This document shows, one piece after another, positions 17,054 through 26,069 of a stretch of 64,000 nucleotides of DNA; the stretch's first letter is position 1; each line of letters opens with the position of its first letter. Made by a program: the position numbers and the translations under genes. The DNA comes from an uncultured Pseudomonadales bacterium. Lineage in GTDB: Bacteria; Pseudomonadota; Gammaproteobacteria; Pseudomonadales; Azotimanducaceae. The stretch covers positions 1,860,001 to 1,924,000 of the forward strand of contig OY282379.1 of the NCBI GenBank assembly GCA_958295875.1, in the 5' to 3' direction. A model generated the notes under the pieces. The model saw only the letters and a program-made list of their open reading frames with translations. It had not been told where the DNA came from and searched no databases.

Positions 17054-17863
17054 CTAAGCCCCGACCGCCGGCTCGGTGTCGCGGCCAGCGAGCGCCGTGG
17101 CGCGACGCGGCGCCATCCGCATGGGTTGCTGCGCCGCGCTCGGCGGTTGGCCCGCGCTTGCAGGGGCTGGCGCCGGCGGCTTGGCGGCCGGCGCGCTCTT
17201 GCCGGCCAGCGCTTCTTCCAACCAGCGCAGCAGCGCGCTCCACTCGCCGCGTTCCGCCGCGAAGCGATTGTCGTGCGGGAAATCCAGAATGCCGGCGCCG
17301 ACCTCCGCCGCATGCAGATAAAGCTGGCTGTCTGCGAAGGTGGCCACGGTGGGCACGGGCAGGCGCTCGAGAAAGCGCGTCAGCCGGTCATAGGCGACTG
17401 TGCGCCTCACCACCCGATTCGCCAACACGCCGATGGGCACCGGGTGAGACCGATAAACGCGATGGTTCAACAAGCTGTCGATGAACTTGCCGCCGGCGCG
17501 AATGTCGATGGGCGATGGCAGCATGGGCACCAACACCGCGTCGCTCTCGCGGAAGGAATCGTCGAGGTTGCGTTCCGTCGCCACGGACGCCGCATCGATG
17601 ACGGCGCGCTCCACGCCGTGCGGCAGCCGATTGCGCCACGCTTGGGTTTGATACATGGTGGCGCGGCGTTGCGCGACGAACTCCACTTTGGCGAGGTGCG
17701 TTTCGCGCTGCTGCGCCCATGCCTCGGCGGAGCCTTGGGAATCTTGGTCTACAAGCGCGACGCGCCATCCTTGACGGGCATAGGCGACGGCAAGATTGGT
17801 GGCGATTGTGGTCTTCCCACAGCCACCCTTGGCGTTGACGATCAGTATCCGCAACGGTCGCAT
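17054..17863 (-). CDS. orphan ParA/MinD-family ATPase
   Basis: A 269-residue P-loop ATPase. It opens with the deviant Walker A ILIVNAKGGCGKTTIATNLA, followed by VALVDQDSQGSAEAW. Further family segments are AVIDAASV and DAVLVPMLPSPIDIRA. The last 60 residues are a Pro/Ala-rich tail ending in Arg/Ala residues, outside the ATPase core. ParA proteins use ATP-dependent DNA binding and dimerisation to place plasmids, chromosomes or protein complexes. No parB, origin or parS-like array is adjacent, so cargo placement is as likely as partition. The ATG at 17863 directly precedes the first beta strand, with GGAG close to it; an open frame reaches 17932 and would add 23 residues unlike the family. Confidence 0.78.
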   Translation of the reverse strand: MRPLRILIVNAKGGCGKTTIATNLAVAYARQGWRVALVDQDSQGSAEAWAQQRETHLAKVEFVAQRRATMYQTQAWRNRLPHGVERAVIDAASVATERNLDDSFRESDAVLVPMLPSPIDIRAGGKFIDSLLNHRVYRSHPVPIGVLANRVVRRTVAYDRLTRFLERLPVPTVATFADSQLYLHAAEVGAGILDFPHDNRFAAERGEWSALLRWLEEALAGKSAPAAKPPAPAPASAGQPPSAAQQPMRMAPRRATALAGRDTEPAVGA

Positions 17864-18107
17864 CACTCCGCCACTGCTTTCGCTGTGCATAGTTTGTGGA
17901 CAACCATACGCCGATTGGCGCCGCCAAACCACTGGACTTTGTTGCTATTTTGTTTCGCCGGGGCGTCAATCTGTTTCGTGTGGCGGCGATCTCGCGACGC
18001 TCCTTGTCTGAGACGAACCGCTCCTGCTCCCACTTCGCCAATCTATCCCTTTCCTAGCCATCATATGCTTCCTCATCGCTGCGCCCGCCGGCGCCAATTC
18101 CGTTGAT

Positions 18108-19196
18108 CTAGTCCACGAATAGCCGGCGCAGCGCCTGGGCGAGATCGGCGTCGCGCAACAGCAGGTCGACGAGCTCCCCCTCGGACATGCCCTCCGCGTA
18201 CGCCTCGCGCCAACAGCCTAGGTGGCCGCCATCGGCCGACCGCCGTGTGAACAACGACCAAGGCGATTGCCCTGGCCGGCGCGACTGTCGAATGGCGATT
18301 GCCGCCTCGTCTGGAAAGGCGTCCACCGTGTAGCGATGCCCGGCCAGCACGGACCTCCGCCGGACGCGCTTCGCCATGGCGACGTAGGGGCTGAAGGCGC
18401 CAACGCTTGCGAACTCGCAGATGTCGTCGGCGTGCGCATGCACCATGCGCAGGATGCGGACCCCTTGCCGCTGGTCGAGCGACACCGGGCCGGCAGAGCC
18501 ACCGTTGATCTCCGCCACTTCGCCCAATTCGCCGTCCACCTGCATGAGCCAACGTGGGTTGCCTTCCTCTTGGAGCACGTAGTAGCGGCTCGCGCCGGTT
18601 CTGAGGGCACCGTGGTAGGAGCGCCCGAACTCATCGCAATGCGCAACGCATAGATCGAGGGTGCGCCCCACGGAGCGCAGGTGATCGACCGTCACCACCT
18701 CCACGAGCTCGCAGTCCTCGTCCACGTGGCCTCGCCATGCGGCCGCCCGCAGCGCCCGCTCTTTGCGGCGATGGCCAGCCTTGTTCAAGAGGCCGCGGAA
18801 CCTGCGGGACCGCTTGACGATGGTGTCGAACGAGAGGCTCTGGCAGGCACGCAGGAACCGCACCGCTTGGCGGCGGACATCGCCATCGGGATGCCTTTCG
18901 GCGTGGCCAATGGCGAGTTCGACCCGCCGCAGCGTCCGCCGAACCAGCTTGTTCGCCGCAACGGTGGCGGCGCGGCTGCCGCGATGCCCCGGCGCTTCGA
19001 GAAAGCCATTGACGGTGCGCCGCAGGGCCTTCGGCAAGCGCTCCTTGAGGGCATCCGGGACGCGCGCGCCGGCGATCGCCGAGGCGATTTGCGCGAGCTG
19101 CCTCGACACCGTGGGCGCCGGTGAAGGCCGCTGTGGTGCCAACTTCTCGCTCTGCGGGCCGCGTGGCGAGGTTCGATCAACAGTCGGTCGTGGCAT
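18108..19196 (-). CDS. basic protein of unknown function, possibly PcfJ-like
   Basis: A 362-residue protein that I cannot assign firmly. The first 165 residues are Arg-rich and helical. The middle (about residues 168-250) carries DHLRSVGRTLDLCVAHCDEF, YHGALRTGASRYYVLQEEG, LMQVDGELGEVAEINGGSAG. That order of motifs (a gly-leu-x-x-cys-val element, a tyrosine, a reporter-like beta sheet ending in a Gly/Asn turn) recalls the PcfJ-like domain of conjugative elements, but the match is by eye and weak. The ATG at 19196 has an excellent ribosome site (AAAAGGAGAACC). No conjugation or mobilisation genes accompany it. It is upstream of, and on the same strand as, the orphan ParA, 245 bases apart. Confidence 0.55.
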   Translation of the reverse strand: MPRPTVDRTSPRGPQSEKLAPQRPSPAPTVSRQLAQIASAIAGARVPDALKERLPKALRRTVNGFLEAPGHRGSRAATVAANKLVRRTLRRVELAIGHAERHPDGDVRRQAVRFLRACQSLSFDTIVKRSRRFRGLLNKAGHRRKERALRAAAWRGHVDEDCELVEVVTVDHLRSVGRTLDLCVAHCDEFGRSYHGALRTGASRYYVLQEEGNPRWLMQVDGELGEVAEINGGSAGPVSLDQRQGVRILRMVHAHADDICEFASVGAFSPYVAMAKRVRRRSVLAGHRYTVDAFPDEAAIAIRQSRRPGQSPWSLFTRRSADGGHLGCWREAYAEGMSEGELVDLLLRDADLAQALRRLFVD

Positions 19197-19344
19197 ATGG
19201 TTCTCCTTTTGAGTTCGATGCCTAGGGGTTGAGAGATTCTGGAATCAAAGCGAATGAGCCTGGCCACGGCAGCGCCCGGAAGCGCGCCGGCAAGCGCAGT
19301 GCTAGACTTGCCGCATCGGTAAGGCGACTGGAAGCAACAGCGAG

Positions 19345-19698
19345 ATGAGCCAAGAAGCGCTAGACACGATCAAGGGGCAGATCGCGGACAACCCCATCCT
19401 GCTCTACATGAAGGGCTCGCCCCAAGCGCCGCAATGCGGCTTTTCCGCGCAGACGGTGCAGTGCCTCATGTCATGTGGCGAGCGGTTTGCCTACGTAGAC
19501 ATCCTGAGCCATCCGGAGATCCGGGCGACGCTGCCGCAATATGCGCAGTGGCCCACTTTTCCGCAGCTCTATGTAGAAGGCGAACTGGTTGGCGGCTGCG
19601 ACATCGTCACCGAAATGCACCACTCCGGCGAGTTGGAAACGCTCATCAAAGAGGCCGGGGCGCGCGCCGACGCCGAAGCTCCCTCGGCTGGGGGCTGA
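19345..19698 (+). CDS. grxD: monothiol glutaredoxin Grx4 (CGFS type)
   Basis: A 117-residue class II monothiol glutaredoxin. The active-site loop reads KGSPQAPQCGFS, with the single cysteine and the CGFS motif used to ligate a glutathione-bound 2Fe-2S cluster between two subunits. Further family landmarks are DILSHPEIRATLPQYAQWPT, the cis-proline segment TFPQLYVEGELVGGCDI and the glutathione-binding GGCD. It handles Fe-S cluster transfer together with BolA-type partners in the cytoplasm. The last 12 residues (ADAEAPSAGG region) are a non-conserved tail. It converges on rnt. Confidence 0.93.
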   Translation: MSQEALDTIKGQIADNPILLYMKGSPQAPQCGFSAQTVQCLMSCGERFAYVDILSHPEIRATLPQYAQWPTFPQLYVEGELVGGCDIVTEMHHSGELETLIKEAGARADAEAPSAGG

Positions 19699-19715
19699 TC
19701 GGCGCAAAGCCTTTA

Positions 19716-19737
19716 GGGGTCGCGCGGACGCGGCCCC
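19716..19737. terminator. hairpin after grxD
   Basis: GGGGTCGCG and CGCGGCCCC pair across a four-base loop (one G-T pair), 17 bases after the grxD stop. There is no U-tract. It may act for grxD and for the convergent rnt. Confidence 0.35.
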
Positions 19738-19940
19738 GCGCACCGAAGCCGCGCGTTCAAGCGCTCGCTGTTCTTTTCTATTCTCGGGGGCGTCTTTCTT
19801 GGGGGCGTGGGGCGTCGCTGCCGTGAGCCTGTCGCCGCGGGCCATAGCTTCGCCACAGCGCCGTCAAGGACATGTTACCCCCTTGCGGTCCCTAACTTCT
19901 GGGGACTCGCAACAACTTACATAACTTTTCCTTCGCTCAC

Positions 19941-20558
19941 TCAGCTTTTCGGAGCGCCGGCCAGCTTGAGGGTGTCCCACTCGTTCACGATGGCGCAGAA
20001 GAGCCGCGCCGCCGCCTCCACGTCGTAAGCGGCGGCGTGGGCGCGGGCGCTCTCGAAGCCGAGGCCAGCGCGCTGGCAGGCTTCGCTCAGCACCGTGTGG
20101 CCGTAAGCCACCGCCGCGAGCGACGCCGTGTCGATCACGGTGAAGGGATGAAACGGGCTGCGCTTCACGCCGTTGCGCGCCGCGGCGCTTGTCACGAAGC
20201 CGTGGTCGAAGTGCGCGTTGTGTCCGGTGAGCACGGCGCGGCGGCAACCGTGGCGACGCACTGCCTTGCGAACGAAGCGAAACAGTTCGCGCAGCGCCGC
20301 TTCCTCCGGCTCGGCAAGACGTTCAGGATCGTCGAGATCGATGCCCGTCAGTTGCAGCGATGCGGCCTCGACGCGGGTGTCTGGATGTGGCACGACGTTC
20401 CAGGTGACGAGTTCCTCGATTTCGAGTTCGTCGTTCGTCCAGCAGAGGCTGGCGGCGCCGATCTGCAGCAGGCCATGAGCGTCCTTGTCGAAGCCGCCCG
20501 TCTCGAGATCCACCACCAGCGGCAGGAAGCCGCGAAACCGAGATTTCATCCGGCCCAT
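19941..20558 (-). CDS. rnt: ribonuclease T (DEDDh exonuclease)
   Basis: A 205-residue DEDDh 3'-5' exonuclease of the RNase T type. Motif I is in [14 protein letters not shown], motif II around the [11 protein letters not shown] block, and motif III in [16 protein letters not shown] (His and Asp). [15 protein letters not shown] at the start and [19 protein letters not shown] in the middle are characteristic of RNase T rather than DnaQ or oligoribonuclease. It trims tRNA CCA ends and the 3' ends of other stable RNAs. The ATG at 20558 has GGGGGA five bases upstream; a longer frame to 20585 lacks one. It converges on grxD, and its 5' end is 127 bases from the divergent argG. Confidence 0.9.
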   Translation of the reverse strand: MGRMKSRFRGFLPLVVDLETGGFDKDAHGLLQIGAASLCWTNDELEIEELVTWNVVPHPDTRVEAASLQLTGIDLDDPERLAEPEEAALRELFRFVRKAVRRHGCRRAVLTGHNAHFDHGFVTSAAARNGVKRSPFHPFTVIDTASLAAVAYGHTVLSEACQRAGLGFESARAHAAAYDVEAAARLFCAIVNEWDTLKLAGAPKS

Positions 20559-20685
20559 GGCTTCCCCCGCCAAGTGCGCCGGCACAGCATACCCGACTCA
20601 TGGCGGCGCCCCCGGGCCAGCGTCCGCCCGCGCCTCGGCTATCATGCGCCGCGCAACGGGTTCAACGGGCAAGCGGGGCGGCGCG

Positions 20686-21912
20686 GTGGAAGCATATCGT
20701 GGCAGCAAGATCGTGCTGGCCTATTCGGGCGGCCTCGACACGTCCGTCATTTGCCGCTGGCTGCAAGACGCCTACGACGCCGAGGTGGTCACTTTCACGG
20801 CAGACATCGGCCAAGGCGAAGAGGTGGAACCTGCCCGCGAGAAAGCGCAGGCGTTGGGTGTGCGCGAGATTCACATCGAGGATCTCACGGCCACCTTCGT
20901 CGCGGACTATGTGTTTCCGATGTTCCGCGCCAACGCCATCTATGAAGGCGAGTACCTGTTGGGCACCAGCATCGCCCGCCCGCTCATCGCCAAGCGCCTG
21001 GTGGAGATTGCCGCGGCAACCGGCGCTGCCGCCATCTCCCACGGCGCCACCGGCAAAGGCAACGACCAAGTGCGCTTCGAGCTGGGCGTGTACGCCCTCG
21101 CGCCAGACCTCGGCGTCATCGCGCCGTGGCGCGAATGGGACCTCACGTCGCGGGAGGCGCTCCTCGATTACTGCGCGAGACGGCAAATCCCGGTGGATTT
21201 CCAGCGCGGCGCCGAGTCGCCTTATTCGATGGACGCCAACCTATTGCACATCTCCTACGAAGGCGGCCCGCTGGAAGACCCTGCAACGCCCCCAGACGAA
21301 TCCATTTGGCGCTGGACGGTGGCGCCGGAGGAGGCGCCAGACCAACCGGCGTTCGTCGAGTTGGCCTATGAGCGCGGGGACGTGACGGCGGTGGACGGCG
21401 AGCGCGTGACGCCGGACGAGGCGCTCCGGCGCTTGAACGTGCTCGGCGGTGCCCACGGCGTCGGGCGCAGCGACATCGTGGAGAACCGCTATGTGGGCAT
21501 GAAATCCCGCGGCTGCTACGAGACGCCGGGCGGCGCCATCTTGCTGAAGGGGCATCGGGCCATGGAATCCATCACTTTGGACCGCGAGGTGATGCACCTT
21601 AAGGACGAACTGATGCCGCGCTACGCCAAGCTCATCTACAACGGCTATTGGTGGTCGCCGGAGCGCCAGGCGCTGCAGGCCCTCATCGACGCCTCCCAAG
21701 TGCCCGTGAACGGCACCGTGCGGCTGAAGCTGTACAAGGGAGCGGTGTCTGTGGTGGGGCGCGCGTCGGCAACGGACAGCTTGTACGACAGCGATGTGGT
21801 GACCTTTGAGGACGACCGCGGCGCCTACGATCAGCGCGACGCGGAGGGCTTCATTCGGCTCAATGCCTTGCGGCTGCGCTTGGGCGCCAAGCGCGGGCGG
21901 CGGCTCGGGTGA
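20686..21912 (+). CDS. argG: argininosuccinate synthase
   Basis: A 408-residue ATP-dependent ligase that joins citrulline and aspartate in arginine synthesis. The PP-loop [16 protein letters not shown] lies at the N-terminus. Other family landmarks are [62 protein letters not shown] and [13 protein letters not shown] at the end. The GTG at 20686 puts the PP-loop where homologues have it (about residue 8) and gives the normal length. An ATG at 20644 would add 14 residues and overlaps a possible -10 element. The frame is open further upstream, but that part lies over rnt. The usual partner argH is not adjacent; asd follows. Confidence 0.94.
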   Translation: MEAYRGSKIVLAYSGGLDTSVICRWLQDAYDAEVVTFTADIGQGEEVEPAREKAQALGVREIHIEDLTATFVADYVFPMFRANAIYEGEYLLGTSIARPLIAKRLVEIAAATGAAAISHGATGKGNDQVRFELGVYALAPDLGVIAPWREWDLTSREALLDYCARRQIPVDFQRGAESPYSMDANLLHISYEGGPLEDPATPPDESIWRWTVAPEEAPDQPAFVELAYERGDVTAVDGERVTPDEALRRLNVLGGAHGVGRSDIVENRYVGMKSRGCYETPGGAILLKGHRAMESITLDREVMHLKDELMPRYAKLIYNGYWWSPERQALQALIDASQVPVNGTVRLKLYKGAVSVVGRASATDSLYDSDVVTFEDDRGAYDQRDAEGFIRLNALRLRLGAKRGRRLG

Positions 21913-21959
21913 ACGGCGCGGCTGGCCGTCGGCGCCCACGGCGGGAACACGCAGCGGCC

Positions 21960-21965
21960 TATAAT
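21960..21965 (+). promoter_or_regulatory. -10 element (TATAAT) of asd
   Basis: A perfect TATAAT 31 bases before the asd ATG in otherwise GC-rich DNA. No good -35 hexamer lies 16-18 bases upstream, so an activator or an extended element may be needed. Confidence 0.42.
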
Positions 21966-21996
21966 TCGCGGCGTTTCCCACTCGCGGCGAACCATC

Positions 21997-23019
21997 ATGG
22001 CCCATCCTAGAGTTGCCATCGTCGGGGCGACGGGCGCTGTCGGCGCCATCGCGCTGGACGTGTTGGCGCAGCGGAACTTTCCGCTGGCCAGCTTGCGCCT
22101 CACCGCGTCGCCGCGCTCGGTGGGCAAGCGGCTGCCCTTCAACGGTGAGCAGATCGCGGTGGAAGCCACGCAGCCGGGCCTGTTCGCAGACTGCGACATC
22201 GCCTTCATTTCCGCCACGGACGCCATCAGCCGCGACATCGGCGCCGCCGCCCGGGCGCAAGGTTGCGTGGTGGTGGACGACAGCGGCGTGTGGCGCATGG
22301 ACGCCGAGGTGCCGCTGGTGGTGCCGGAGATCAACGCCGGCGCGGTGGCCGAACACAAGGGCATCCTCTCCATTCCCAACTGCGCCACCACGCCGGTGGC
22401 GATGGTGTTGGACGCCCTGCGCCAGGTAGCGCGGCCGCGGCGCGTCATCGCCGCAACCTATCAATCCGTCACCGGCACCGGCGCCGCGGCGTTGACGGAA
22501 CTCGAAGAGCAGGTGCAGGCCAGCGCGGCGGGTGGCGACGCGCCGCCGCCCGAGCAGTATCCGCACCCAATCGCCTTCAACCTGCTGCCGCACATCGGCT
22601 CGCTGCAGGACAACGGGTATTACTCCGAAGAGACCAAGATGCTGAACGAAGCCCGCAAGATCCTCGACGATCCGGACCTTGCGGTGTCCGCCACCTGTGT
22701 GCGCGTGCCGGTGCGCCTGTGCCACAGCACCGCCCTCAACATCGAGTTCGACGCGCCCATCGGCGCACAGCAAGCCCGCGCCGCATTGCGCGGCTATGCC
22801 GGCGTCACCGTGGTGGATGAGCCAGCGAACGCCGGCTATCCCATGCCCATTGACTGCGCCGGCCGCGACGACGTGTTCGTCGGCCGCATCCGTGAAGACA
22901 CCGCGCTGCCGAACGGCATCGCCCTGTGGGCGGTTTGCGACAATCTGCGCAAGGGCGCCGCCACCAACGCCGTGCAAATCGCGGAGGAGGTGATCGCCCG
23001 CGGGGCATGGTTGCGATAG
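21997..23019 (+). CDS. asd: aspartate-semialdehyde dehydrogenase
   Basis: A 340-residue NADPH-dependent dehydrogenase. It reduces aspartyl phosphate to the semialdehyde, the shared step to lysine, methionine, threonine and diaminopimelate. The Rossmann motif is VAIVGATGAVG, and the active-site Cys sits in SIPNCATTPVAMVLDAL. Further family blocks are ATYQSVTGTGAAALTELEEQ, AFNLLPHIG, EETKMLNEARKI and CVRVPVRLCHSTALNIEF. The C-terminus ALWAVCDNLRKGAATNAVQI is typical of the Pseudomonas/Gram-positive subgroup rather than the E. coli form. It starts at the ATG at 21997 behind the TATAAT element. MetY, encoded 5 kb further, uses a downstream product of this pathway. Confidence 0.95.
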   Translation: MAHPRVAIVGATGAVGAIALDVLAQRNFPLASLRLTASPRSVGKRLPFNGEQIAVEATQPGLFADCDIAFISATDAISRDIGAAARAQGCVVVDDSGVWRMDAEVPLVVPEINAGAVAEHKGILSIPNCATTPVAMVLDALRQVARPRRVIAATYQSVTGTGAAALTELEEQVQASAAGGDAPPPEQYPHPIAFNLLPHIGSLQDNGYYSEETKMLNEARKILDDPDLAVSATCVRVPVRLCHSTALNIEFDAPIGAQQARAALRGYAGVTVVDEPANAGYPMPIDCAGRDDVFVGRIREDTALPNGIALWAVCDNLRKGAATNAVQIAEEVIARGAWLR

Positions 23020-23106
23020 GGCGGTTGGCTGCTGCGAAACGGCGGCGCCGGCAGCGGCCTTCAAGCCCTTTGCGAGCAACATCGAGCGCCGCCCACGGAG
23101 GCAACA

Positions 23107-24039
23107 GTGGCCATTGACGCGACGCGGCTCGCCACGGAACTCAACGATCTCAGGACGGTGGCGGCGGCAAGGCTCGACGACGAGCCGCTGCCGGTGGGTG
23201 ACGCCGCCAGGAGTCGCCTGCACGAGGAGATCAGCCGCCTTGGGCTGAAAGCCCACATCGCAGACCTTGAGACGAACGGCTATGCGGTGCTGGAGCCCGG
23301 CAAGGCGAGGCCGCTGGCATTCTTCGACCGGCTGCGCGAGACCATCTTGCGGTTGGCCAAAATCGACGCCTCGGCAGACTTGGGGCCGGCGTCTGGCCTC
23401 GGCAAGACGCTCTTTCACCTCTTGCCGCAAGACCCGATCTTCGAGGAGGCGTTGATGGCGCCGGCGCCGTTGGCGTTGGTGACATATCTGCTCGGCTATC
23501 GCGCCAAGCTCAGCCAATCCACCGGCCTCATCAAGGACCGCGGCGCCGATGCCTTGGCGCTGCACGCGGATCACAGCAACAAGTTGCCGTCGCCGTGGCC
23601 GCGCATGGCGCAGTACTGCAACGTCACTTGGGTGACCACGGACTACACCCGCGAGAATGGCGCCGTCTGCGTGTGGCCAGGCAGCCATCGCTTCAGCCGC
23701 CCGGTGCCGCCGGACCTCGTGATGGCGCACGACCACGACGAGGTGAAGGTGCTGGAATTGCCGAAAGGCTCGGTGATCGTCTGGCATGGCAGCCTCTGGC
23801 ACGGAGCGGTGCCGCGCACCGCGGACGGCGAACGGGTGACGCTGGTGCTGCCCCATGTGCGCGAGCACATTCAGGCGCAGGAGCTGTATTGGGCCACCAC
23901 CACGCCGGCGATGATCGCCCGCAACCCAGCGCGCTTCGCCACGCTGATGGGGCTGACCTGCCAGAACCCGTGGCTCCAAGACGGGCCGATGTTCTTCGGG
24001 CGCGGCGGGCAGGCGCTCACCGGTTCGCAGTTCGAGTGA
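23107..24039 (+). CDS. phytanoyl-CoA dioxygenase (PhyH) family protein
   Basis: A 310-residue Fe(II)/2-oxoglutarate oxygenase of the PhyH family. The first metal ligands are the H-x-D of ALHADHSNKL; the distal His lies in IVWHGSLWHGAVPRTADGER, followed by the Arg that binds 2-oxoglutarate. NGAVCVWPGSHRFSRP is the usual core loop. PhyH relatives hydroxylate lipids, small acids and many secondary metabolites, so the substrate is not known. The GTG start at 23107 has CGGAGG seven bases upstream. It converges on pcm and on another PhyH gene. The two proteins share layout (LAYxADLExxGY opening, RNxxRFAxL end) but are clearly diverged. Confidence 0.85.
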   Translation: MAIDATRLATELNDLRTVAAARLDDEPLPVGDAARSRLHEEISRLGLKAHIADLETNGYAVLEPGKARPLAFFDRLRETILRLAKIDASADLGPASGLGKTLFHLLPQDPIFEEALMAPAPLALVTYLLGYRAKLSQSTGLIKDRGADALALHADHSNKLPSPWPRMAQYCNVTWVTTDYTRENGAVCVWPGSHRFSRPVPPDLVMAHDHDEVKVLELPKGSVIVWHGSLWHGAVPRTADGERVTLVLPHVREHIQAQELYWATTTPAMIARNPARFATLMGLTCQNPWLQDGPMFFGRGGQALTGSQFE

Positions 24040-24066
24040 AGCGCGGCCCGGCGCGGCGTCCGCGTC

Positions 24067-24138
24067 AGTGGTCTCCGGTTCGCAGCGGGTCGCGCGCTTC
24101 CATCTGCCCCAGATGGCAGGCGGCTAGTGGTCTCCGGT
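24067..24138. repeat. short direct repeat with hairpin at the 3' end of pcm
   Basis: AGTGGTCTCCGGT occurs at 24067-24079 and again at 24126-24138, where it covers the last codons and stop of pcm. Between them CCATCT/AGATGG (24100-24116) forms a six-pair stem with a five-base loop, between the convergent PhyH and pcm genes. The repeat looks like a small duplication of the pcm end; the stem may be a weak terminator. Confidence 0.4.
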
Positions 24139-24831
24139 GAGCGGCACGAAGCGCACCGGCAGCACGTAGCGCATGTCGATGTTGCCAGCCGCGTCCTTGG
24201 TGACCACCGCTAAGTTCTGCTCCCAGTCTGTGCCGACGGGCAACACCAAGCGCCCGTTGGGCTTCAGTTGCCGCACCAAGTTTTCCGGCACGTCCTCGCC
24301 CACCGCGGTGACCATGATGGCATCGAAGGGCGCCGCCTCCGGCCAGCCATACCAGCCATCGCCAGCCCGCACCTGCACGTTCGCGTAGCCCAATTCGCGC
24401 AGGCGCTCGGCCGCGCTCGCTGCCAGCTCTGGGATGATCTCGATGGTGTGGACGGTGTCCACCAGCTCTGCCAACACCGCCGCCTGATAGCCGGAGCCGG
24501 TGCCGATTTCCAGCACGCGGTCGCCCGGGGCCACCTCCATCAGATGCGTCATCAAGGCGACGATGAACGGCTGCGAGATGGTTTGGCCGTGGCCGATGGG
24601 CTGCGGCCGGTTCACGTACGCCGCAAGCCGCGCCACGCCCGGCACGAACTGCGCGCGCGGCACCGCGGCCATCGCCGCCATCACTTTCTCGTCGATGGCA
24701 GCCACGCGGGTGTGGCTGGTGGTGCGGCGGGTGTCCTCGCGAATGGCGTCCAGCATCCCCTGCATGGTCATCTGCCCGGCTGCGGACGCGCAGAGCACCG
24801 CCGCCAGCGCGGCTGCCGCGGCACGACGCAT
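24124..24831 (-). CDS. pcm: protein-L-isoaspartate O-methyltransferase, apparently exported
   Basis: A 235-residue methyltransferase that repairs isoaspartyl residues using S-adenosylmethionine. Family motifs are MAAVPRAQFVPG, IGHGQTISQPFIVALMTHLM, the SAM loop VLEIGTGSGYQAAVLAELV, and GDGWYGWPEAAPFDAIMVTA. Unlike cytosolic Pcm, the chain opens with a Sec-type signal (MRRAAAAALAAVLCASAAGQ), so it is probably periplasmic. The ATG at 24831 has GAGG five bases upstream, overlapping the end of the PhyH gene, whose stop is only seven bases away. The open frame continues above 24831 but lies over that gene. Co-transcription with the PhyH gene is likely. If exported, how it gets S-adenosylmethionine is unclear. 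Confidence 0.88.
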   Translation of the reverse strand: MRRAAAAALAAVLCASAAGQMTMQGMLDAIREDTRRTTSHTRVAAIDEKVMAAMAAVPRAQFVPGVARLAAYVNRPQPIGHGQTISQPFIVALMTHLMEVAPGDRVLEIGTGSGYQAAVLAELVDTVHTIEIIPELAASAAERLRELGYANVQVRAGDGWYGWPEAAPFDAIMVTAVGEDVPENLVRQLKPNGRLVLPVGTDWEQNLAVVTKDAAGNIDMRYVLPVRFVPLTGDH

Positions 24832-24838
24832 GGTGGCC

Positions 24839-25807
24839 TCAGCTATACAGCCCCTGCTGCGCCAGCGGCCCGACCCCGGATTTCGAGTACGCGGCGATGT
24901 ACTTGGCGGCGCGCTCCGCGCGGGCAAACGAATCTTCCTGGCTCTCGTAGCCGTACATGATCCCCTGCTGCGTGAGGATGGCGAATCGGGGCGAGTTGCG
25001 ATCCAGCATTTCCTGCGGGATCTTCCCCACCAGCCCTTCTTGGGTGCGGATGTATGGCCGCGCCATGTACACCGGCAAGCTCACGCGCAAGCCGGGCGCC
25101 GTGCGGTTGAACGCGCCATGCCAAGTGTTGCCATGCCAAACCAACAGCGAGCCGGCCTTGCATTCCACCGGCACCGCGGCGGGATTGCCGCCCTCGCCCA
25201 CCACCCCCTCTTGGCCGACGGGGCTGCGGCACCACTTGTGGCTGCCGGGCACAAAGGCCGTGGAGCCATTCTCGCGGTTGAAGTCTGTGAGCACGTAGGT
25301 GAGGTTGCAGACGAGCGCCTGCGGCGGCAACGGCGCCGGCAGCGGCGTATCCGTGTGCAGCGTGAACGTCGAGACGTTGGGGCCCTTCATGAAGCAGCCC
25401 ATGCTCGACAGCACCACGCCGTAGCCGCAGAGATACGTCGCCATCGCCAGCAGCACCGGGTTCATCAGTGCTTCCTCGAACACCCGATCCTCGAACAGGA
25501 TGGACTGCATCAAGTCGCCAATGGGTGAATCGCCATCGGCGCCGGAGAACGAAGCGAAGCGGCCCTTGAAGCCGGCATGGGTGGTGCCGCCGGCTAAGTC
25601 TGGCCGCACGCCGTTGCGCCGCTCGCCGACGTTGAGGGCAGCTTCGAGCAGGCGTTCCGCCAACCCATCGGGGCAGGCGATTTCTGGCGGAATCGCCGTG
25701 TAGCCGTGAGCGTCTAGATCCGCCACGTAGGCTTCGAGGCGCAAGCGGCGGATTTCTTCCCATGCGTTGGCGAGGTTGGCGTCGCCGCCGCCGTTTTCGT
25801 CGATCAT
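24839..25807 (-). CDS. phytanoyl-CoA dioxygenase (PhyH) family protein
   Basis: A 322-residue PhyH-family oxygenase. The metal site is H-x-D in FTLHTDTPLPAP and the distal His in LLVWHGNTWHGAFNRTAPGL; ENGSTAFVPGSHKWCR is the core loop. The C-terminus carries MLDRNSPRFAILTQQGIMYGY, an element shared with the two other PhyH proteins in this window. The ATG at 25807 is ten bases after GGAGG; a GTG six bases before it would sit closer and is possible. It precedes pcm by seven bases on the same strand. The substrate is unknown; similar proteins with long N- and C-terminal extensions are common in marine bacteria. Confidence 0.83.
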   Translation of the reverse strand: MIDENGGGDANLANAWEEIRRLRLEAYVADLDAHGYTAIPPEIACPDGLAERLLEAALNVGERRNGVRPDLAGGTTHAGFKGRFASFSGADGDSPIGDLMQSILFEDRVFEEALMNPVLLAMATYLCGYGVVLSSMGCFMKGPNVSTFTLHTDTPLPAPLPPQALVCNLTYVLTDFNRENGSTAFVPGSHKWCRSPVGQEGVVGEGGNPAAVPVECKAGSLLVWHGNTWHGAFNRTAPGLRVSLPVYMARPYIRTQEGLVGKIPQEMLDRNSPRFAILTQQGIMYGYESQEDSFARAERAAKYIAAYSKSGVGPLAQQGLYS

Positions 25808-26026
25808 GCTCACACATCCTCCGGCACACATCGCCAAGACGAGGCCAGCGCAGCGACTGTGCCGTCATTTGCCAAACTGCGGCCTCGAGCGTCGTTAGAG
25901 TCTAAGCGCAAACGTCGGGGCGGGCGACTGTTCGCAGCGGCCCTGTCGCGGCCGCTGCCCGCCCGTCTTTGCCGGTCCCCGGTCGCCGTCCTGGCGCCCG
26001 CTGTCCCCCTCCCGTCTCTTTCCCCC

Positions 26027-26069
26027 GCACGGGGCTACGCCAACTTCCCCTGCACGGGGCTACGCCAAC
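26027..26069. repeat. short direct repeat at the 3' end of the GGT gene
   Basis: GCACGGGGCTACGCCAAC occurs at 26027-26044 and 26052-26069, seven bases apart. The second copy covers the last codons and stop of the gamma-glutamyltransferase gene, so the 3' end has been duplicated just outside the gene. A similar small duplication is seen at the end of pcm. Confidence 0.5.

Noticed and set aside
17388-18041. A minus-strand frame of 217 codons overlapping the ParA gene
   Set aside because: Its second half reads ParA in another frame. The first 60 codons have no motif and no ribosome site.
20640-20645. TATCAT as a -10 box for argG
   Set aside because: No -35 element at a proper distance, and the same hexamer appears by chance elsewhere. 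It was used only as weak support for the GTG start.
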